A stretch of DNA of 64,000 nt from Devosia indica (GCF_003056405.1 NZ_PYVZ01000007.1:1-64000); one strand, 5' to 3'. Counted from the stretch's first letter, positions 19,850 to 29,613 are shown. The notes: a model not told the origin generated them from the letters alone. Numbers and translations are program-made.

Positions 19850-21421
19850 ATGCAGCACCCAGACACCGCCACCCGCAACGACACTATCCTGATCGTCGAC
19901 TTCGGCTCGCAGGTCACCCAGTTGATCGCCCGCCGCATTCGCGAGACCGGTGTCTACTGCGAAATTCACCCCTTCCAGTCCGCCGGCGCCGCTTTTGGCG
20001 CGCTCAACCCCAAGGGCGTCGTGCTCTCGGGCAGCCCTGCTTCGACGCTGGACGAGAACGCGCCCACCATTGACCCGGCGATTCTCGATGCCGGTGTACC
20101 GATCCTGGGCATCTGCTACGGTCAGCAGGCGCTCTGCATGGCCCTGGGCGGCAAGGTCGAGGCCGGGCACCATCGCGAATTCGGCCGCGCCGAAGTGACG
20201 GTGCACAAGGCCAACAGCCTTTCCGATGGTGTCTGGGATCTCAACACGGATCATCAGGTCTGGATGAGCCATGGCGACCGCGTTGTCGCTCTGCCCGAGG
20301 GCTTTGAGGTGGTCGGCACTTCGCCAAACGCCCCCTTCGCGATGATCGCCAATGAAGCGCGCCGCATCTGGGCCGTGCAGTTCCACCCCGAAGTGGTGCA
20401 CACCCCCGATGGGGCCAAGCTCTATGCCAATTTCGTGCACCAGATCTGCGGCGTTTCCAGCAACTGGACCATGGCAGCCTATCGTCAGAAGATGGTCGAA
20501 AAGATCCGCGAGCAGGTCGGCACCGGCAAGGTGATCTGCGGACTCTCCGGTGGCGTCGATTCTTCTGTTGCTGCCGTGCTGATTCATGAGGCCATTGGCG
20601 ACCAGCTCACCTGCATCTACGTCGATCACGGCCTGATGCGGCTCAACGAGAGCGAACAGGTCGTCACTATGTTCCGCGATCAGTTCAATATTCCGCTGGT
20701 CCATGTAGATGCCGAGGATCTCTTCGTGGGCGAGCTGGAAGGCCAGTCCGACCCCGAGACCAAGCGCAAGATCATCGGACGCCTGTTCATCGAAGTGTTC
20801 GAGCAAGAGGCCAAAAAGCTCGGCGGCGCCGATTTCCTGGCTCAGGGCACGCTCTATCCCGACGTGATCGAATCCGTCTCCTTCACCGGCGGCCCCTCGG
20901 TCACCATCAAGTCGCACCACAATGTGGGTGGTCTGCCCGAGCGCATGAACATGCAGCTCGTCGAGCCGCTGCGCGAGCTGTTCAAGGACGAAGTGCGCGC
21001 CCTCGGCCGCGAACTGGGCATTCCCGAGAGCTTCATTGGCCGCCATCCCTTCCCGGGACCGGGCCTGGCCATCCGTTGCCCTGGCGGCATCACGCGTGAA
21101 AAGCTCGACATCCTGCGCCAGGCCGATGCCATCTATCTCGATGAAATCCGCAAGTCGGGCCAGTACGACAAGATCTGGCAGGCCTTCGCCGTGCTGCTGC
21201 CAGTCCAGACCGTCGGCGTCATGGGCGATGGCCGCACCTATGAATTCGTCTGCGCCCTGCGCGCCGTCACCTCGGTCGATGGCATGACCGCCGATTTCTA
21301 CCAGTTCGACATGAACTTCCTCGGCAGGACGGCCACGCGCATCATCAACGAAGTCCGCGGCATCAACCGCGTGGTGTACGATGTGACCTCCAAGCCGCCG
21401 GGCACGATTGAGTGGGAGTAG
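19850..21421 (+). CDS. guaA: GMP synthase (glutamine-hydrolysing)
   Basis: GuaA aminates XMP to GMP with glutamine and ATP. The 523-residue protein has the class I amidotransferase domain with C89 in LGICYGQQ and H179/E181 in [10 protein letters not shown], the ATP-pyrophosphatase P-loop [14 protein letters not shown] (about 231-244), and the C-terminal dimerization domain ending in [16 protein letters not shown]. Homologues begin at an equivalent point, supporting the ATG at 19850 even though a hairpin replaces the usual ribosome binding site. Confidence 0.97.
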   Translation: MQHPDTATRNDTILIVDFGSQVTQLIARRIRETGVYCEIHPFQSAGAAFGALNPKGVVLSGSPASTLDENAPTIDPAILDAGVPILGICYGQQALCMALGGKVEAGHHREFGRAEVTVHKANSLSDGVWDLNTDHQVWMSHGDRVVALPEGFEVVGTSPNAPFAMIANEARRIWAVQFHPEVVHTPDGAKLYANFVHQICGVSSNWTMAAYRQKMVEKIREQVGTGKVICGLSGGVDSSVAAVLIHEAIGDQLTCIYVDHGLMRLNESEQVVTMFRDQFNIPLVHVDAEDLFVGELEGQSDPETKRKIIGRLFIEVFEQEAKKLGGADFLAQGTLYPDVIESVSFTGGPSVTIKSHHNVGGLPERMNMQLVEPLRELFKDEVRALGRELGIPESFIGRHPFPGPGLAIRCPGGITREKLDILRQADAIYLDEIRKSGQYDKIWQAFAVLLPVQTVGVMGDGRTYEFVCALRAVTSVDGMTADFYQFDMNFLGRTATRIINEVRGINRVVYDVTSKPPGTIEWE

Positions 21422-21427
21422 CCACTG

Positions 21428-21469
21428 GCGGCGCAAAGCGCCGCAAAATCAATCCAGTGGACTGATTTT
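21428..21469 (+). repeat. Double hairpin after guaA, member of the palindrome family
   Basis: First hairpin gcggcgc-aaa-gcgccgc (21428-21444, perfect), then the family palindrome at 21445-21469 (tcaatccagtggactga core, one mismatch). The tail after it is diverged (agctac and gctcgaa remain). Its position 7 bp after the guaA stop would let it act as a transcript end or stabiliser, but no T tract follows. Confidence 0.8.
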
Positions 21470-21614
21470 AGGTAGCTACACCCGGAGCGTTGTGCTCGAA
21501 GGGGCAGGCGGTTGCTCTCTGCTCCGCCGGCATTCGATAGCCTCAAAGGCGCCTTGCTTCCCGTTTTCGCCCAGTCGCTCGGATCGCGGATCCAGTCGCA
21601 ATTGTCTTAGGCCC

Positions 21615-22151
21615 ATGAAAACCATCGAAACAGCAAGGGTCGTCCTGCGCAATTTTGCCCCGGAAGATGCCGAGGGGCTGCTCGCCTATATGCGTGAACC
21701 GCGGGCAAGCTGCTTTATCTCCGGCAAGCTCGACGATCTCGATGCAGCCATCTCCGATATCCGATCCCGAGCCGATAGCGACGACGCGATTGCGGTCGCG
21801 CTGAAGTCTTCCGGGGAGCTGATCGGCGACATGTTCTGCATGTTCGAAGAGCCCGACACGTTCAGCGTTGGCTGGAATTTCAACGCGGCCTTCGAGGGCA
21901 AGGGGCTGGCCAGCGAGGCGGCACGCGCATTGCTGCACCACCTGTTTACCGACCGCGGTGCCCGGCGCATCTTTGCCTATGTCGAAGTGACCAATCCGCG
22001 TTCACAGGCGCTGTGCGAGCGGCTCGGCATGCGCAAGGAAGGTGTCTTCCGAGAGTTCATCTCGTTCATAAACGACGCGGCGGGCAATCCGATTTACGAG
22101 GACACAATGCAATATGCCCTGCTCAGGCGGGAATGGGGCGGCCAGGCATAA
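21615..22151 (+). CDS. GNAT-family N-acetyltransferase (RimJ/RimL type)
   Basis: A 178-residue acetyltransferase. METARVVLR-like start (MKTIETARVVLRNFAPEDA) and the acetyl-CoA loop region NFNAAFEGKGLASEAARALLHHLF, then RIFAYVEVTNPRSQALCERLGMRKEGVFRE, match RimJ/RimL-like enzymes that acetylate protein N-termini or small amines. The ATG at 21615 sits after a spacer with no strong SD. Substrate unknown; it appears to be a single-gene unit. Confidence 0.88.
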   Translation: MKTIETARVVLRNFAPEDAEGLLAYMREPRASCFISGKLDDLDAAISDIRSRADSDDAIAVALKSSGELIGDMFCMFEEPDTFSVGWNFNAAFEGKGLASEAARALLHHLFTDRGARRIFAYVEVTNPRSQALCERLGMRKEGVFREFISFINDAAGNPIYEDTMQYALLRREWGGQA

Positions 22152-22197
22152 GCGCCCGGCGCCCCGGAACAGTGGCACACCTCGCCTCAGGCGCCGC

Positions 22198-22222
22198 TTG
22201 ATGAAGGCATCAGGCCCTGTTC
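22198..22222 (+). repeat. Short hairpin motif, copy 1 (upstream of the YfgM-like gene)
   Basis: ttgatgaaggcatcag followed by gccctgttca. The same motif is at 24531-24555 in front of the CNNM gene. Both can form a small stem (tgat with atca). Confidence 0.6.
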
Positions 22223-22291
22223 AGCCGGTTTGCATTCCGGGGGGCGCGTGATAATGCTCGCCCTCAAATTCTTTCTTGCCTTAGGCCGACC

Positions 22292-23035
22292 ATGTCCAAC
22301 GAGAACATTTTCCGCGAAATCGACGAGGAACTGCGCACCGATCGCATGCGGGCGCTGTGGCGCCGCTTTGCGCCGTTCGTCATCGGAGGCGCCGTTGCCA
22401 TCGTCGCCCTGGTGGCGATCAATGAGGGCTGGTCCTGGTACACCAACAGCCAGTCGGCCGCGGCCTCCGAAGAGCTCTATGCAGCCTATGACGCCGCCGA
22501 ATCCGGCAATCTCGACGAGGCCGTAAGCCAGCTCGATGCGCTGGCCGCTGACGGTTCGGGCGGTTATCCGGTTCTGGCCGAGTTCCGCAAGGCCGCCTTG
22601 CTGGCCGAACAGGGCGACACCGCTGGCGCCATTGCCGCCTATGATAGCCTCGCCAATACCCAATCCAACGCCCGCCTGCGCGAACTGGCGTTGTTGCTGG
22701 CCGCCAACCTTCTGGTCGACAGCGGTTCGCTGGCCGATGTCGAGGCGCGCATTGGCACGCTGGCAACCGAGGACAGCCAGATGCGCCGCGTCGCCGGTGA
22801 ACTGCTGGGGCTGGCCCAGTACAAGGCCGGCCAGTTCGCTGCGGCCGAGGAAAGCTTCGAGGCCGTGCTGAACGATCCGCTGGCACAGGGCGGCATCCGC
22901 AACCGCATGGCCTACTATCTGGCGCAGATGTTGTCCGAAGGCGTGGTGGCTGAGCCCGCGCCGGAGCCGGCTGCGGACAATGCCGATGACGCTGCACTCG
23001 ACGGCGAACCCGCTGCCGAACCCGCGGCCGAATAA
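22292..23035 (+). CDS. YfgM-like TPR membrane protein
   Basis: A 247-residue protein with a short cytosolic N-terminus (NIFREIDEELRTDRMRALWRRF), one membrane helix (about 27-48, FVIGGAVAIVALVAINEG), and periplasmic tetratricopeptide-like helices (FRKAALLAEQGDTAGAIAAYDSLA). The C-terminal 40 residues are an Ala/Pro/Glu-rich tail. This is the YfgM/TPR_21 architecture, linked in E. coli to the SecYEG translocon and BamB region; here it precedes der, as yfgM-bamB-der do in other proteobacteria, but bamB is absent between them. Confidence 0.85.
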   Translation: MSNENIFREIDEELRTDRMRALWRRFAPFVIGGAVAIVALVAINEGWSWYTNSQSAAASEELYAAYDAAESGNLDEAVSQLDALAADGSGGYPVLAEFRKAALLAEQGDTAGAIAAYDSLANTQSNARLRELALLLAANLLVDSGSLADVEARIGTLATEDSQMRRVAGELLGLAQYKAGQFAAAEESFEAVLNDPLAQGGIRNRMAYYLAQMLSEGVVAEPAPEPAADNADDAALDGEPAAEPAAE

Positions 23036-23057
23036 TCCGCATTTCAGGGGAACCGCC

Positions 23058-24509
23058 ATGACGGTCACACTTGCCATTGTCGGCCGTCCAAATGTCGGCA
23101 AATCCACCCTGTTCAATCGGCTGGTCGGTCGCAAGATCGCTCTCGTCGACGATACGCCGGGCGTGACGCGCGACCGGCGCGAGGCCGATGGGCGCATTGC
23201 CGATTTGCATTTCAAGGTGCTCGACACTGCTGGCTATGAGGACGTCAAGGACGGCAGCCTCGAAGACCGCATGCGCCAGCAGACCGAGCTGGCCATCCGC
23301 GAAGCCGATATCATCCTGTTCATGATCGATGCCCGGGCGGGTGTTGTGCCGCTCGACCAGCGCTTTGCCCAGGTGCTGCGCAAGGCCGGCAAGCACGTCC
23401 ACCTCGTCGGCAACAAGGCCGAGAGCAGTGCCGCGGAAGCCGGCCTTGTTGAAGCCTTCAAGCTTGGTTTTGGTGAACCCATCCCCTTGTCGGCCGAACA
23501 TGGCCTGGGCCTGTCCGAGCTCTATTCCATCGTTTCAGCGGCCATCGACAAGGCCGAAGCGCAAAAGGCCGCTGCAGCGGCCCGGGGCGAAGAAACTGTG
23601 GACGACCTCGACTTCATACCGGAGGTCGATGTCGACATCACCCCCGACATGCTCGAAGGGGAGGGGGACGACGCGACCCTGCGTTGGAACCCGCGCCGCT
23701 ATCTCAATGTGGCCATCGTCGGGCGCCCCAATGCGGGCAAGTCCACCCTGGTCAATCGCATGGTGGGCGAGGATCGCGTGCTGGTTGGCCCCGAAGCCGG
23801 CATCACCCGCGACAGCATCCTGGTGCCCTGGGAATGGGAAGGCCGCATTGTCAATCTGGTGGATACCGCCGGCATCCGTCGCCGGTCCCGCGTCACCGGC
23901 AAGCTGGAAAAGCTGGCCGTGGGCGATAGCCTGCGTTCCATCCAATATGCCGAAGTCGTCGTGCTCATGCTCGATGCCACCGTGCCGTTCGAAAAACAGG
24001 ATCTGGCCTTGGCCGATCTGGTCGAGCGTGAAGGCCGGGCGATGGTTATTGCGCTCAACAAATGGGACTTGATCGAGGACAAGAACGAAACGCTCAAGGT
24101 CCTGCGCGAGGAATGCGAACGGCTATTGCCGCAACTGCGCGGCGTTCCGCTGGTGACCCTGTCGGGGCTGACCGGCAAGAATATCGACCGGTTGATGGAT
24201 GCCATTTTCGAGATCGAGCGGAACTGGAACGCCCATGTGTCTACCTCGCGCCTCAACCGCTGGCTGGCAGGCATGATCGAGGGGCATCCGCCCCCGGCCG
24301 TCTCCGGCCGTCGTCTCAAGCTGCGCTACATGACCCAGGCCAAGACGCGCCCGCCCAGCTTCATCGTCTTTTCATCGCGGCCCGACGCGGTGCCCGCGTC
24401 TTATCAGCGCTATCTGGTGAACGGATTGCGCGAGGCGTTCGACATGAAGGGGACGCCAATCCGCCTCTGGCTGCGTGGTGGCAAGAATCCGTACGTGGAC
24501 AAGAAATAG
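23058..24509 (+). CDS. der: Ribosome biogenesis GTPase Der (EngA)
   Basis: Der has two tandem GTPase domains and a KH-like C-terminal domain and is needed for 50S subunit assembly. The 483-residue protein shows P-loops GRPNVGKS (9-16) and GRPNAGKS (about 225), G3 DTAG motifs in both, NKAE (first) and NKWD (second) base-recognition motifs, and the C-terminal KTRPPSFIVFSSRP and GTPIRLWLRGGKNPY. The first-domain NKAE in place of NKxD is usual in alphaproteobacteria. ATG at 23058 with aggggaa upstream. Confidence 0.97.
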   Translation: MTVTLAIVGRPNVGKSTLFNRLVGRKIALVDDTPGVTRDRREADGRIADLHFKVLDTAGYEDVKDGSLEDRMRQQTELAIREADIILFMIDARAGVVPLDQRFAQVLRKAGKHVHLVGNKAESSAAEAGLVEAFKLGFGEPIPLSAEHGLGLSELYSIVSAAIDKAEAQKAAAAARGEETVDDLDFIPEVDVDITPDMLEGEGDDATLRWNPRRYLNVAIVGRPNAGKSTLVNRMVGEDRVLVGPEAGITRDSILVPWEWEGRIVNLVDTAGIRRRSRVTGKLEKLAVGDSLRSIQYAEVVVLMLDATVPFEKQDLALADLVEREGRAMVIALNKWDLIEDKNETLKVLREECERLLPQLRGVPLVTLSGLTGKNIDRLMDAIFEIERNWNAHVSTSRLNRWLAGMIEGHPPPAVSGRRLKLRYMTQAKTRPPSFIVFSSRPDAVPASYQRYLVNGLREAFDMKGTPIRLWLRGGKNPYVDKK

Positions 24510-24530
24510 TCAGATCTGAGCCCAGGGCAT

Positions 24531-24555
24531 TTGATAAGGCATCAAGCCCTGTTTA
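24531..24555 (+). repeat. Short hairpin motif, copy 2 (upstream of the CNNM gene)
   Basis: ttgataaggcatcaa followed by gccctgttta; a 5-bp perfect stem (ttgat/atcaa). It matches the copy at 22198 at nearly all positions, with differences that keep the stem. Confidence 0.6.
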
Positions 24556-24632
24556 CGTCTCGGCGCCTTGCCCTATGATGCGCCCGTCGGAGCACCCCGC
24601 CATTGGTCGCGGCGTGCCAATAGTGCACTCTC

Positions 24633-25925
24633 TTGCTTACAGAAATTCTCATTGTTGTTGTGCTGATCCTGGTGAACGGCGCGTTGGCCATGTCCGAGCT
24701 GGCAGTGGTCTCGGCCCGCCCGGCGCGGCTCAAGGTCCTGGCTGAACAGGGTGACGCCGGCGCGGCCACAGCCATGCGCCTGGCCGAGGAGCCGGGCAAG
24801 TTTCTCTCATCCGTACAGATCGGCATTACCCTGGTCGGCATCCTCTCGGGCGCCTTTTCCGGTGCGACGCTGGGCCTGCGCCTCACGGCCTGGCTCAAGG
24901 ATCTCGGGCTGGCGGACAATTTTGCCGACATCGCGGGCGTTGGCGTCGTGGTCGTGCTGATTACCTATGGCTCGCTGATCCTGGGTGAGCTGGTGCCCAA
25001 GCAGATTGCCTTGCGCAACCCCGAAGCTGTAGCGGCACGCGTAGCCCAGCCCATGGCGCTGCTGGCTTTGATTGGTACGCCGGTCGTCTGGCTGCTGGAC
25101 GCCACGGGCAAGGCCGTCCTGCGCCTGTTGGGGCAGGGGGACCAGACCGAAGATTCCGTCACCGAGGAGGAAGTGCGTACCATCATCGCCGAGGCCACCA
25201 CGGCTGGTATTCTTGAGCATGAAGAACATTCCATGATTTCGGGCGTGATGAAGCTGGCCGACCGCTCGGCACGCGGCATCATGACTCCACGGCTCGATGT
25301 TGTGCTGATTGATCTCGAAGACAGCTATGAGGACAATCTCAAGATCATCCTCGAAACCTCGCACACCAAGGTGCTGGTGCAGGAGGGGGATGCCGACAGC
25401 ATACTGGGCGTTCTGGCCCAGTCCGACCTGCTCCCGGCGCTGGTCGCCGGGAAACAGCCGGACCTGCGTGCCCTGGTCAAGCCTGTGCCGGTGGTGATGG
25501 AGCATGCCGATGCGCTTGATGTGGTCGAGGCCATGCGCAAGGAGCGCGCCCAGATGGCGCTTGTTGTCGATGAATACGGGCACTTCGAGGGGATCATCAC
25601 CTATGGCGATGTGCTTGAGGTCATCACCGGCATCTACAATGAAGAGCCCGGCGACGAGCCAGCATTGACCCAGCGTCAGGACGGCTCATGGCTGGTTGCG
25701 GGCTGGATGCCTGTCTATGACTTTGCCGAGCGCTTCAACGTGCCCGTGCCCAAGGATGCGCGCTATGAAACGGTGGCCGGATTTGTACTGGCCCAGGTCA
25801 ACCATATGCCCGCCGTTGGCGAGGTCTTCGAGCAGGATGGCTGGCGATATGAGGTGCTTGATCTGGACGGACACCGTATCGACAAGGTGCTGGTAACGCC
25901 GGTCGCGCCGCAGAGCGTGGACTAG
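24633..25925 (+). CDS. CNNM/CBS-domain transporter-like protein (hemolysin C/CorC family)
   Basis: A 430-residue membrane protein: an N-terminal CNNM (DUF21) domain with about four helices (ILIVVVLILVNGALAMSELAVVSARPARLK, then SSVQIGITLVGILSGAFSGATLG), a CBS pair at about 205-330 (RSARGIMTPRLDVVLIDL) and a C-terminal CorC_HlyC domain (FNVPVPKDARYETVAGFVLAQV). Relatives move or regulate Mg/Co or Na. The frame opens at a TTG at 24633 without a clear SD, so the start is not certain. Its stop codon overlaps that of the convergent GNAT gene (ctag). Confidence 0.9.
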   Translation: MLTEILIVVVLILVNGALAMSELAVVSARPARLKVLAEQGDAGAATAMRLAEEPGKFLSSVQIGITLVGILSGAFSGATLGLRLTAWLKDLGLADNFADIAGVGVVVVLITYGSLILGELVPKQIALRNPEAVAARVAQPMALLALIGTPVVWLLDATGKAVLRLLGQGDQTEDSVTEEEVRTIIAEATTAGILEHEEHSMISGVMKLADRSARGIMTPRLDVVLIDLEDSYEDNLKIILETSHTKVLVQEGDADSILGVLAQSDLLPALVAGKQPDLRALVKPVPVVMEHADALDVVEAMRKERAQMALVVDEYGHFEGIITYGDVLEVITGIYNEEPGDEPALTQRQDGSWLVAGWMPVYDFAERFNVPVPKDARYETVAGFVLAQVNHMPAVGEVFEQDGWRYEVLDLDGHRIDKVLVTPVAPQSVD

Positions 25926-26515
25926 AGGGGCATTCCGAACCAGACGACGCCCGGCTCCTCGCGCAGCGGCGTAAAGCCGCTGCGGGTCCAGAAGGCGATG
26001 CCGCCGCTATTGCTGGCGCTGGCGCCCAGATGAATGCCGCTTACCCCGGCAGCCTTCGCCCGTTTTACCCACATGTCGAGCAGCCTGGTGCCCACGCGCT
26101 GCCCGCGCAGGCGCGAGAGCAGGTTCATGTGGATATGGGCGGGATAGCCCGCCACGATATCGGCCGGCGTGGTTTCCGGCCGCATGATGGCGGCGACACG
26201 CCCCCGGTCAGCTTCGGTCATGCCGGAGGGGTCGGCATATCTGGCGCGCAGAGTTGGCCACCACTCCCGCTCGAGCCGCTCCGCGAAGCGATTGCTGTCA
26301 TGGGTGCCCACGATATAGCCGGCAACACCCGCCTCATCCTCGGCGACGAAGACATTCTCTGGTTCCAGCACCCCATAGGGCGCCGAATAGATATGTCCCA
26401 CAAGCTGGTGGTCGCTATGCAGCGGCGTGGCATCCTTGCTGGCGTCGCCCGTCTGCAGGCAGATCGCATAGAGCGCGTCGAGATCCTCGGGACGGTAGGG
26501 ACGGAGCGCCAGCAT
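25922..26515 (-). CDS. GNAT-family N-acetyltransferase
   Basis: A 197-residue acetyltransferase with ALRPYRPEDLDALYAICLQTGDASKDA at the start and the acetyl-CoA motif HIHMNLLSRLRGQRVGTRLLDMWVKRAKAAG (about 128-158), followed by HLGASASNSGGIAFWTRSGF. It resembles bacterial GNATs related to the O-GlcNAcase C-terminal domain. It is the last gene of the purF-SDR-GNAT unit, 3 bp after the SDR stop. Substrate unknown. Confidence 0.87.
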   Translation of the reverse strand: MLALRPYRPEDLDALYAICLQTGDASKDATPLHSDHQLVGHIYSAPYGVLEPENVFVAEDEAGVAGYIVGTHDSNRFAERLEREWWPTLRARYADPSGMTEADRGRVAAIMRPETTPADIVAGYPAHIHMNLLSRLRGQRVGTRLLDMWVKRAKAAGVSGIHLGASASNSGGIAFWTRSGFTPLREEPGVVWFGMPL

Positions 26516-26518
26516 GGT

Positions 26519-27253
26519 TCAGATGTCTTCGAAGGCGCCAGTGCCGACATCGAACAGCCGGCCATTCTCGTCCAGCGACGGGCTCAGCATATCGATCAGG
26601 CTCGGCGCCACCTCCGCCGGGGTCGGCAGCGTATTGGGGTCTTCGCCCGGCATGGCCTTGGCCCGCATGGCGGTGCGCACAATGCCCGGATAGTACACAT
26701 TGGCGCGCACCTTGGTGGTCGCGACTTCGCCGGCATAGGATTTGACCAGCGCGTCGAGCGCCGCCTTGCTGGCGGCATAAAGGCCCCAGAACGGGCGAGC
26801 AGACCGGGCCGAGCCGGACGAGACGAAAACGGCCCGTCCGGCCTCGGACTGGCGCAGCAACACGTCCAGCGAGCGCAACAGGCGATAATTGGCCGTCACA
26901 TTGACGGCCATCACCTTGTCGAAGTCGTCCGGCTTGATGTGGGCCACAGGGCTCAGCACACCCAATTGGCCGGCATTGGCCACCAACCCATCCAGATGCC
27001 CCCAGCGCTCGAAGATTGCCGCGCCCAACCGGTCAATGGCGTCACCATCGCGCAGGTCGAGCGGCACCAGTGTGGTCGAGCCTCCGGCCGCCTGGATGGC
27101 GTCATCGAGCTCTTCCAGCCCGCCAACGGTCCGCGCCACGGCAATCACATGCGCGCCGCGCCGTGCTGCTTCGATGCTGGCGGCATAGCCAATGCCGCGC
27201 GATGCGCCGGTGACCAGGACGACCTTGCCGGCCAGTTCGGTTTTGTCAGTCAT
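26519..27253 (-). CDS. Short-chain dehydrogenase/reductase
   Basis: A 244-residue classical SDR with the nucleotide-binding motif VVLVTGASRGIGYAASIEAARRG, the structural motif VANAG, and catalytic SSGSARSARPFWGLYAASKAAL, which gives Ser, Tyr and Lys (YAASK). The ATG at 27253 overlaps the purF TGA (TGATG), so translation is coupled to purF. This purF-SDR pair is common in Rhizobiales-type genomes, but the substrate is unknown. Confidence 0.92.
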   Translation of the reverse strand: MTDKTELAGKVVLVTGASRGIGYAASIEAARRGAHVIAVARTVGGLEELDDAIQAAGGSTTLVPLDLRDGDAIDRLGAAIFERWGHLDGLVANAGQLGVLSPVAHIKPDDFDKVMAVNVTANYRLLRSLDVLLRQSEAGRAVFVSSGSARSARPFWGLYAASKAALDALVKSYAGEVATTKVRANVYYPGIVRTAMRAKAMPGEDPNTLPTPAEVAPSLIDMLSPSLDENGRLFDVGTGAFEDI

Positions 27254-28785
27254 CAACCCGCTTCCTTGAGCAGCGAAATCTGCTTGGGATCGCTCATCGT
27301 GCGTCCATGCAAATCGGTCAACTGCGTCGGATAATCCCCTGTGAAATAATGGTCGGTAAATTGCGGCGCCTTGGCGTCGCGCTTTTCTCCACCCACGGCC
27401 TGATAGAGCCCATCAATGGACAGGAACGCCAGAGAATCCGCCCCGATATAGCGGCACATGTCATCAAGCTCGGCATATTGGTTCGCCAGCAGCTTGTCCG
27501 GATCCGGCGTGTCGATGCCGTAATAGTCCGAATGGAAAATCATCGGGCTGGCGACGCGGATATGTACTTCGGTCGCCCCCGCTTCGCGGATCATCTGCAC
27601 GATCTTGACCGAGGTAGTGCCGCGCACGATGGAATCATCGATCAGCACTACACGCTTGCCGGCAATCTCTGCCCGGTTGGCAGAATGTTTGAGGCGTACG
27701 CCAAAGGCACGGATCTGCTGCGTCGGCTCGATGAAGGTCCGGCCCACATAGTGGTTGCGGATGATGCCCAGCTCGAACGGAATGCCGCTCTGCTGTGCAA
27801 ATCCGATGGCGGCCGGCGTGCCGCCATCGGGCACCGGCACCACCACGTCGGCCTCGACTGGGGCCTCGATGGCCAGGTTCTTGCCCATATTCTTGCGCGC
27901 GGTATAGACGCTGCGGCCCGAAACCATGCTGTCGGGGCGGGCGAAATAGACATATTCGAACAGGCAGGGGCGCTCGGGCACCTGATGGGCAGGCTTGCGG
28001 GCCTCAATGCTGATCGAGCCATCCGGCTGGATTTCGCAGATGATAACCTCGCCATTTTCCACGTCGCGCACATATTTGGCGCCGACGATGTCGAGGGCAC
28101 AGGTTTCCGAACAGAAGATCGGCTTGCCATCCAGATCGCCCATCACCAGCGGCCGGATGCCGACAGGATCGCGCGCAGCAATCAGCTTGGTGCGGGACAT
28201 GGCCAGCATGGCATAGCCCCCCTCCATCTGCCGGATCGCGTCGATGAAGCGGTCGGCGGTGGAGGAATGGCGCGAACGGGCGATCAGGTGCAGCACCACT
28301 TCGCTATCCGAAGTTGACTGACAGATGGCGCCGGTCGCGATAATCTGCCGGCGCAGGGTCAGCCCATTGGTGAAATTGCCATTGTGGGCGATGGCGATGC
28401 CACCGGCTTCCAGTTCGGCAAACAGCGGCTGCACATTGCGCAGTGCCACTTCCCCGGTGGTTGAATAGCGCGTGTGGCCAATTGCGATATTGCCGGGCAG
28501 CTTCGCCAGCACGGCGGGGTCGGTATAGTGGTCGCCCACCAGGCCCATATGCTTTTCCTGGTGGAACTGACGGCCATCGAAGCTGACAATACCGGCCGCT
28601 TCCTGGCCGCGATGCTGCAAGGCATGCAGGCCGAGGGCGGTCAGGGTCGAGGCATCGTTGTGCCCCAAAATGCCAAACACGCCGCACTCCTCGTGCAGCG
28701 TGTCTCCATTGAGATCGAAATCGTCATCGTTCCAATGGGTCACCGGGTTCTCCATGCGAATTGGGCCTGCTCGCAAATAGCGCAT
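27253..28785 (-). CDS. purF: Amidophosphoribosyltransferase
   Basis: PurF makes 5-phosphoribosylamine from PRPP and glutamine, the first step of purine synthesis. The catalytic N-terminal cysteine appears after a short propeptide in LHEECGVFGILGH (C34 from the first ATG). Further motifs are GIAIAHNGNFTNG and the PRPP loop VVLIDDSIVRGTTS, with VPVPDGGTPAAIGFA before it. The ATG at 28785 gives 510 residues; an ATG at 28755 (MENPVTHWND) is an equally good start and closer to family length. Downstream SDR and GNAT genes overlap or abut it. Confidence 0.96.
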   Translation of the reverse strand: MRYLRAGPIRMENPVTHWNDDDFDLNGDTLHEECGVFGILGHNDASTLTALGLHALQHRGQEAAGIVSFDGRQFHQEKHMGLVGDHYTDPAVLAKLPGNIAIGHTRYSTTGEVALRNVQPLFAELEAGGIAIAHNGNFTNGLTLRRQIIATGAICQSTSDSEVVLHLIARSRHSSTADRFIDAIRQMEGGYAMLAMSRTKLIAARDPVGIRPLVMGDLDGKPIFCSETCALDIVGAKYVRDVENGEVIICEIQPDGSISIEARKPAHQVPERPCLFEYVYFARPDSMVSGRSVYTARKNMGKNLAIEAPVEADVVVPVPDGGTPAAIGFAQQSGIPFELGIIRNHYVGRTFIEPTQQIRAFGVRLKHSANRAEIAGKRVVLIDDSIVRGTTSVKIVQMIREAGATEVHIRVASPMIFHSDYYGIDTPDPDKLLANQYAELDDMCRYIGADSLAFLSIDGLYQAVGGEKRDAKAPQFTDHYFTGDYPTQLTDLHGRTMSDPKQISLLKEAG

Positions 28786-28864
28786 CTACCTGCCGGCCAC
28801 CATTGCCAGATGGGGTCGGCAGGATTGAGGCGGGTGCGCTGCTGCCCGCCAAACTTGTCTGGCC

Positions 28865-29497
28865 TCAGGCCTCGGGCGCCGGGTCGATCACCGGATCGGT
28901 CGGGTCGACGGTACCATCAATACTGGGGTCCGGCGTGCCGCCTTCAAGCGGGGCGGCCGGCGCCTGCGGATCCTCGGTCAGATTGGCGCCGCCACCCGAG
29001 AGGATGTCGGTCACCTGCTGCTCAAGACCTTCGGGCAGCATGGAAATCAGCGTATTGCCCATATCCCGCAGATAAGGCAGCGACTGGGCGTTGCTGGCCC
29101 ATTCCGGCAGATTGGTGCCGAGCAGCCAGATGCCGAAAATGGTGATGACGATGGCAATCAGAATGCCGCGCAGCACGCCAAACACGAAGCCAAGCGTGCG
29201 GTCGATCGGGCCAATACGGCTATCGACCACGAAATCGGCAATCCGCATGGTCAGCAGATGCAGCACGATCAGCGCGACAATGAACGTCACGACCACCGTG
29301 GCGATGTCGGCCACCACGGGTTCCGCGATATATTGCCGGGCAATGTCGGGATGGTACTGCCACATGTAAACGGCGATGGCGGCAGAACCCGCCCAGGTCG
29401 CCAATGACAGGACTTCGCGGGTGAGCCCCCGTGCCGTGGCCAGGATCGCTGAAATCAGCACCAGCACACCCACACCAACGTCGAACGCAGTCAGCAT
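28865..29497 (-). CDS. cvpA: CvpA-family membrane protein
   Basis: A 210-residue protein with four hydrophobic helices in the first 130 residues and the CvpA pattern FDVGVGVLVLISAILATARGLTREVLSLATW. The C-terminal 45 residues are Pro/Asp/Glu-rich and probably disordered. CvpA proteins were found through colicin V production and affect envelope robustness. It sits directly before purF on the same strand, the conserved cvpA-purF pair, 79 bp apart. Confidence 0.92.
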   Translation of the reverse strand: MLTAFDVGVGVLVLISAILATARGLTREVLSLATWAGSAAIAVYMWQYHPDIARQYIAEPVVADIATVVVTFIVALIVLHLLTMRIADFVVDSRIGPIDRTLGFVFGVLRGILIAIVITIFGIWLLGTNLPEWASNAQSLPYLRDMGNTLISMLPEGLEQQVTDILSGGGANLTEDPQAPAAPLEGGTPDPSIDGTVDPTDPVIDPAPEA

Positions 29498-29613
29498 ATG
29501 TCTTTGCCCTGTTGTCTTGCCGCCCCGGCTTTTGCTGGACCTTTAACGGCTTTGACGCGCGCTGCCAAGCCTAGCGGTGCCGCGTCCTCACAATCTCCCC
29601 GGAAACCATTTGT

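Noticed and set aside
19772..21436. 554-codon minus-strand frame opposite guaA
   Set aside because: Antisense of a conserved gene in high-GC DNA; no ribosome site or family.
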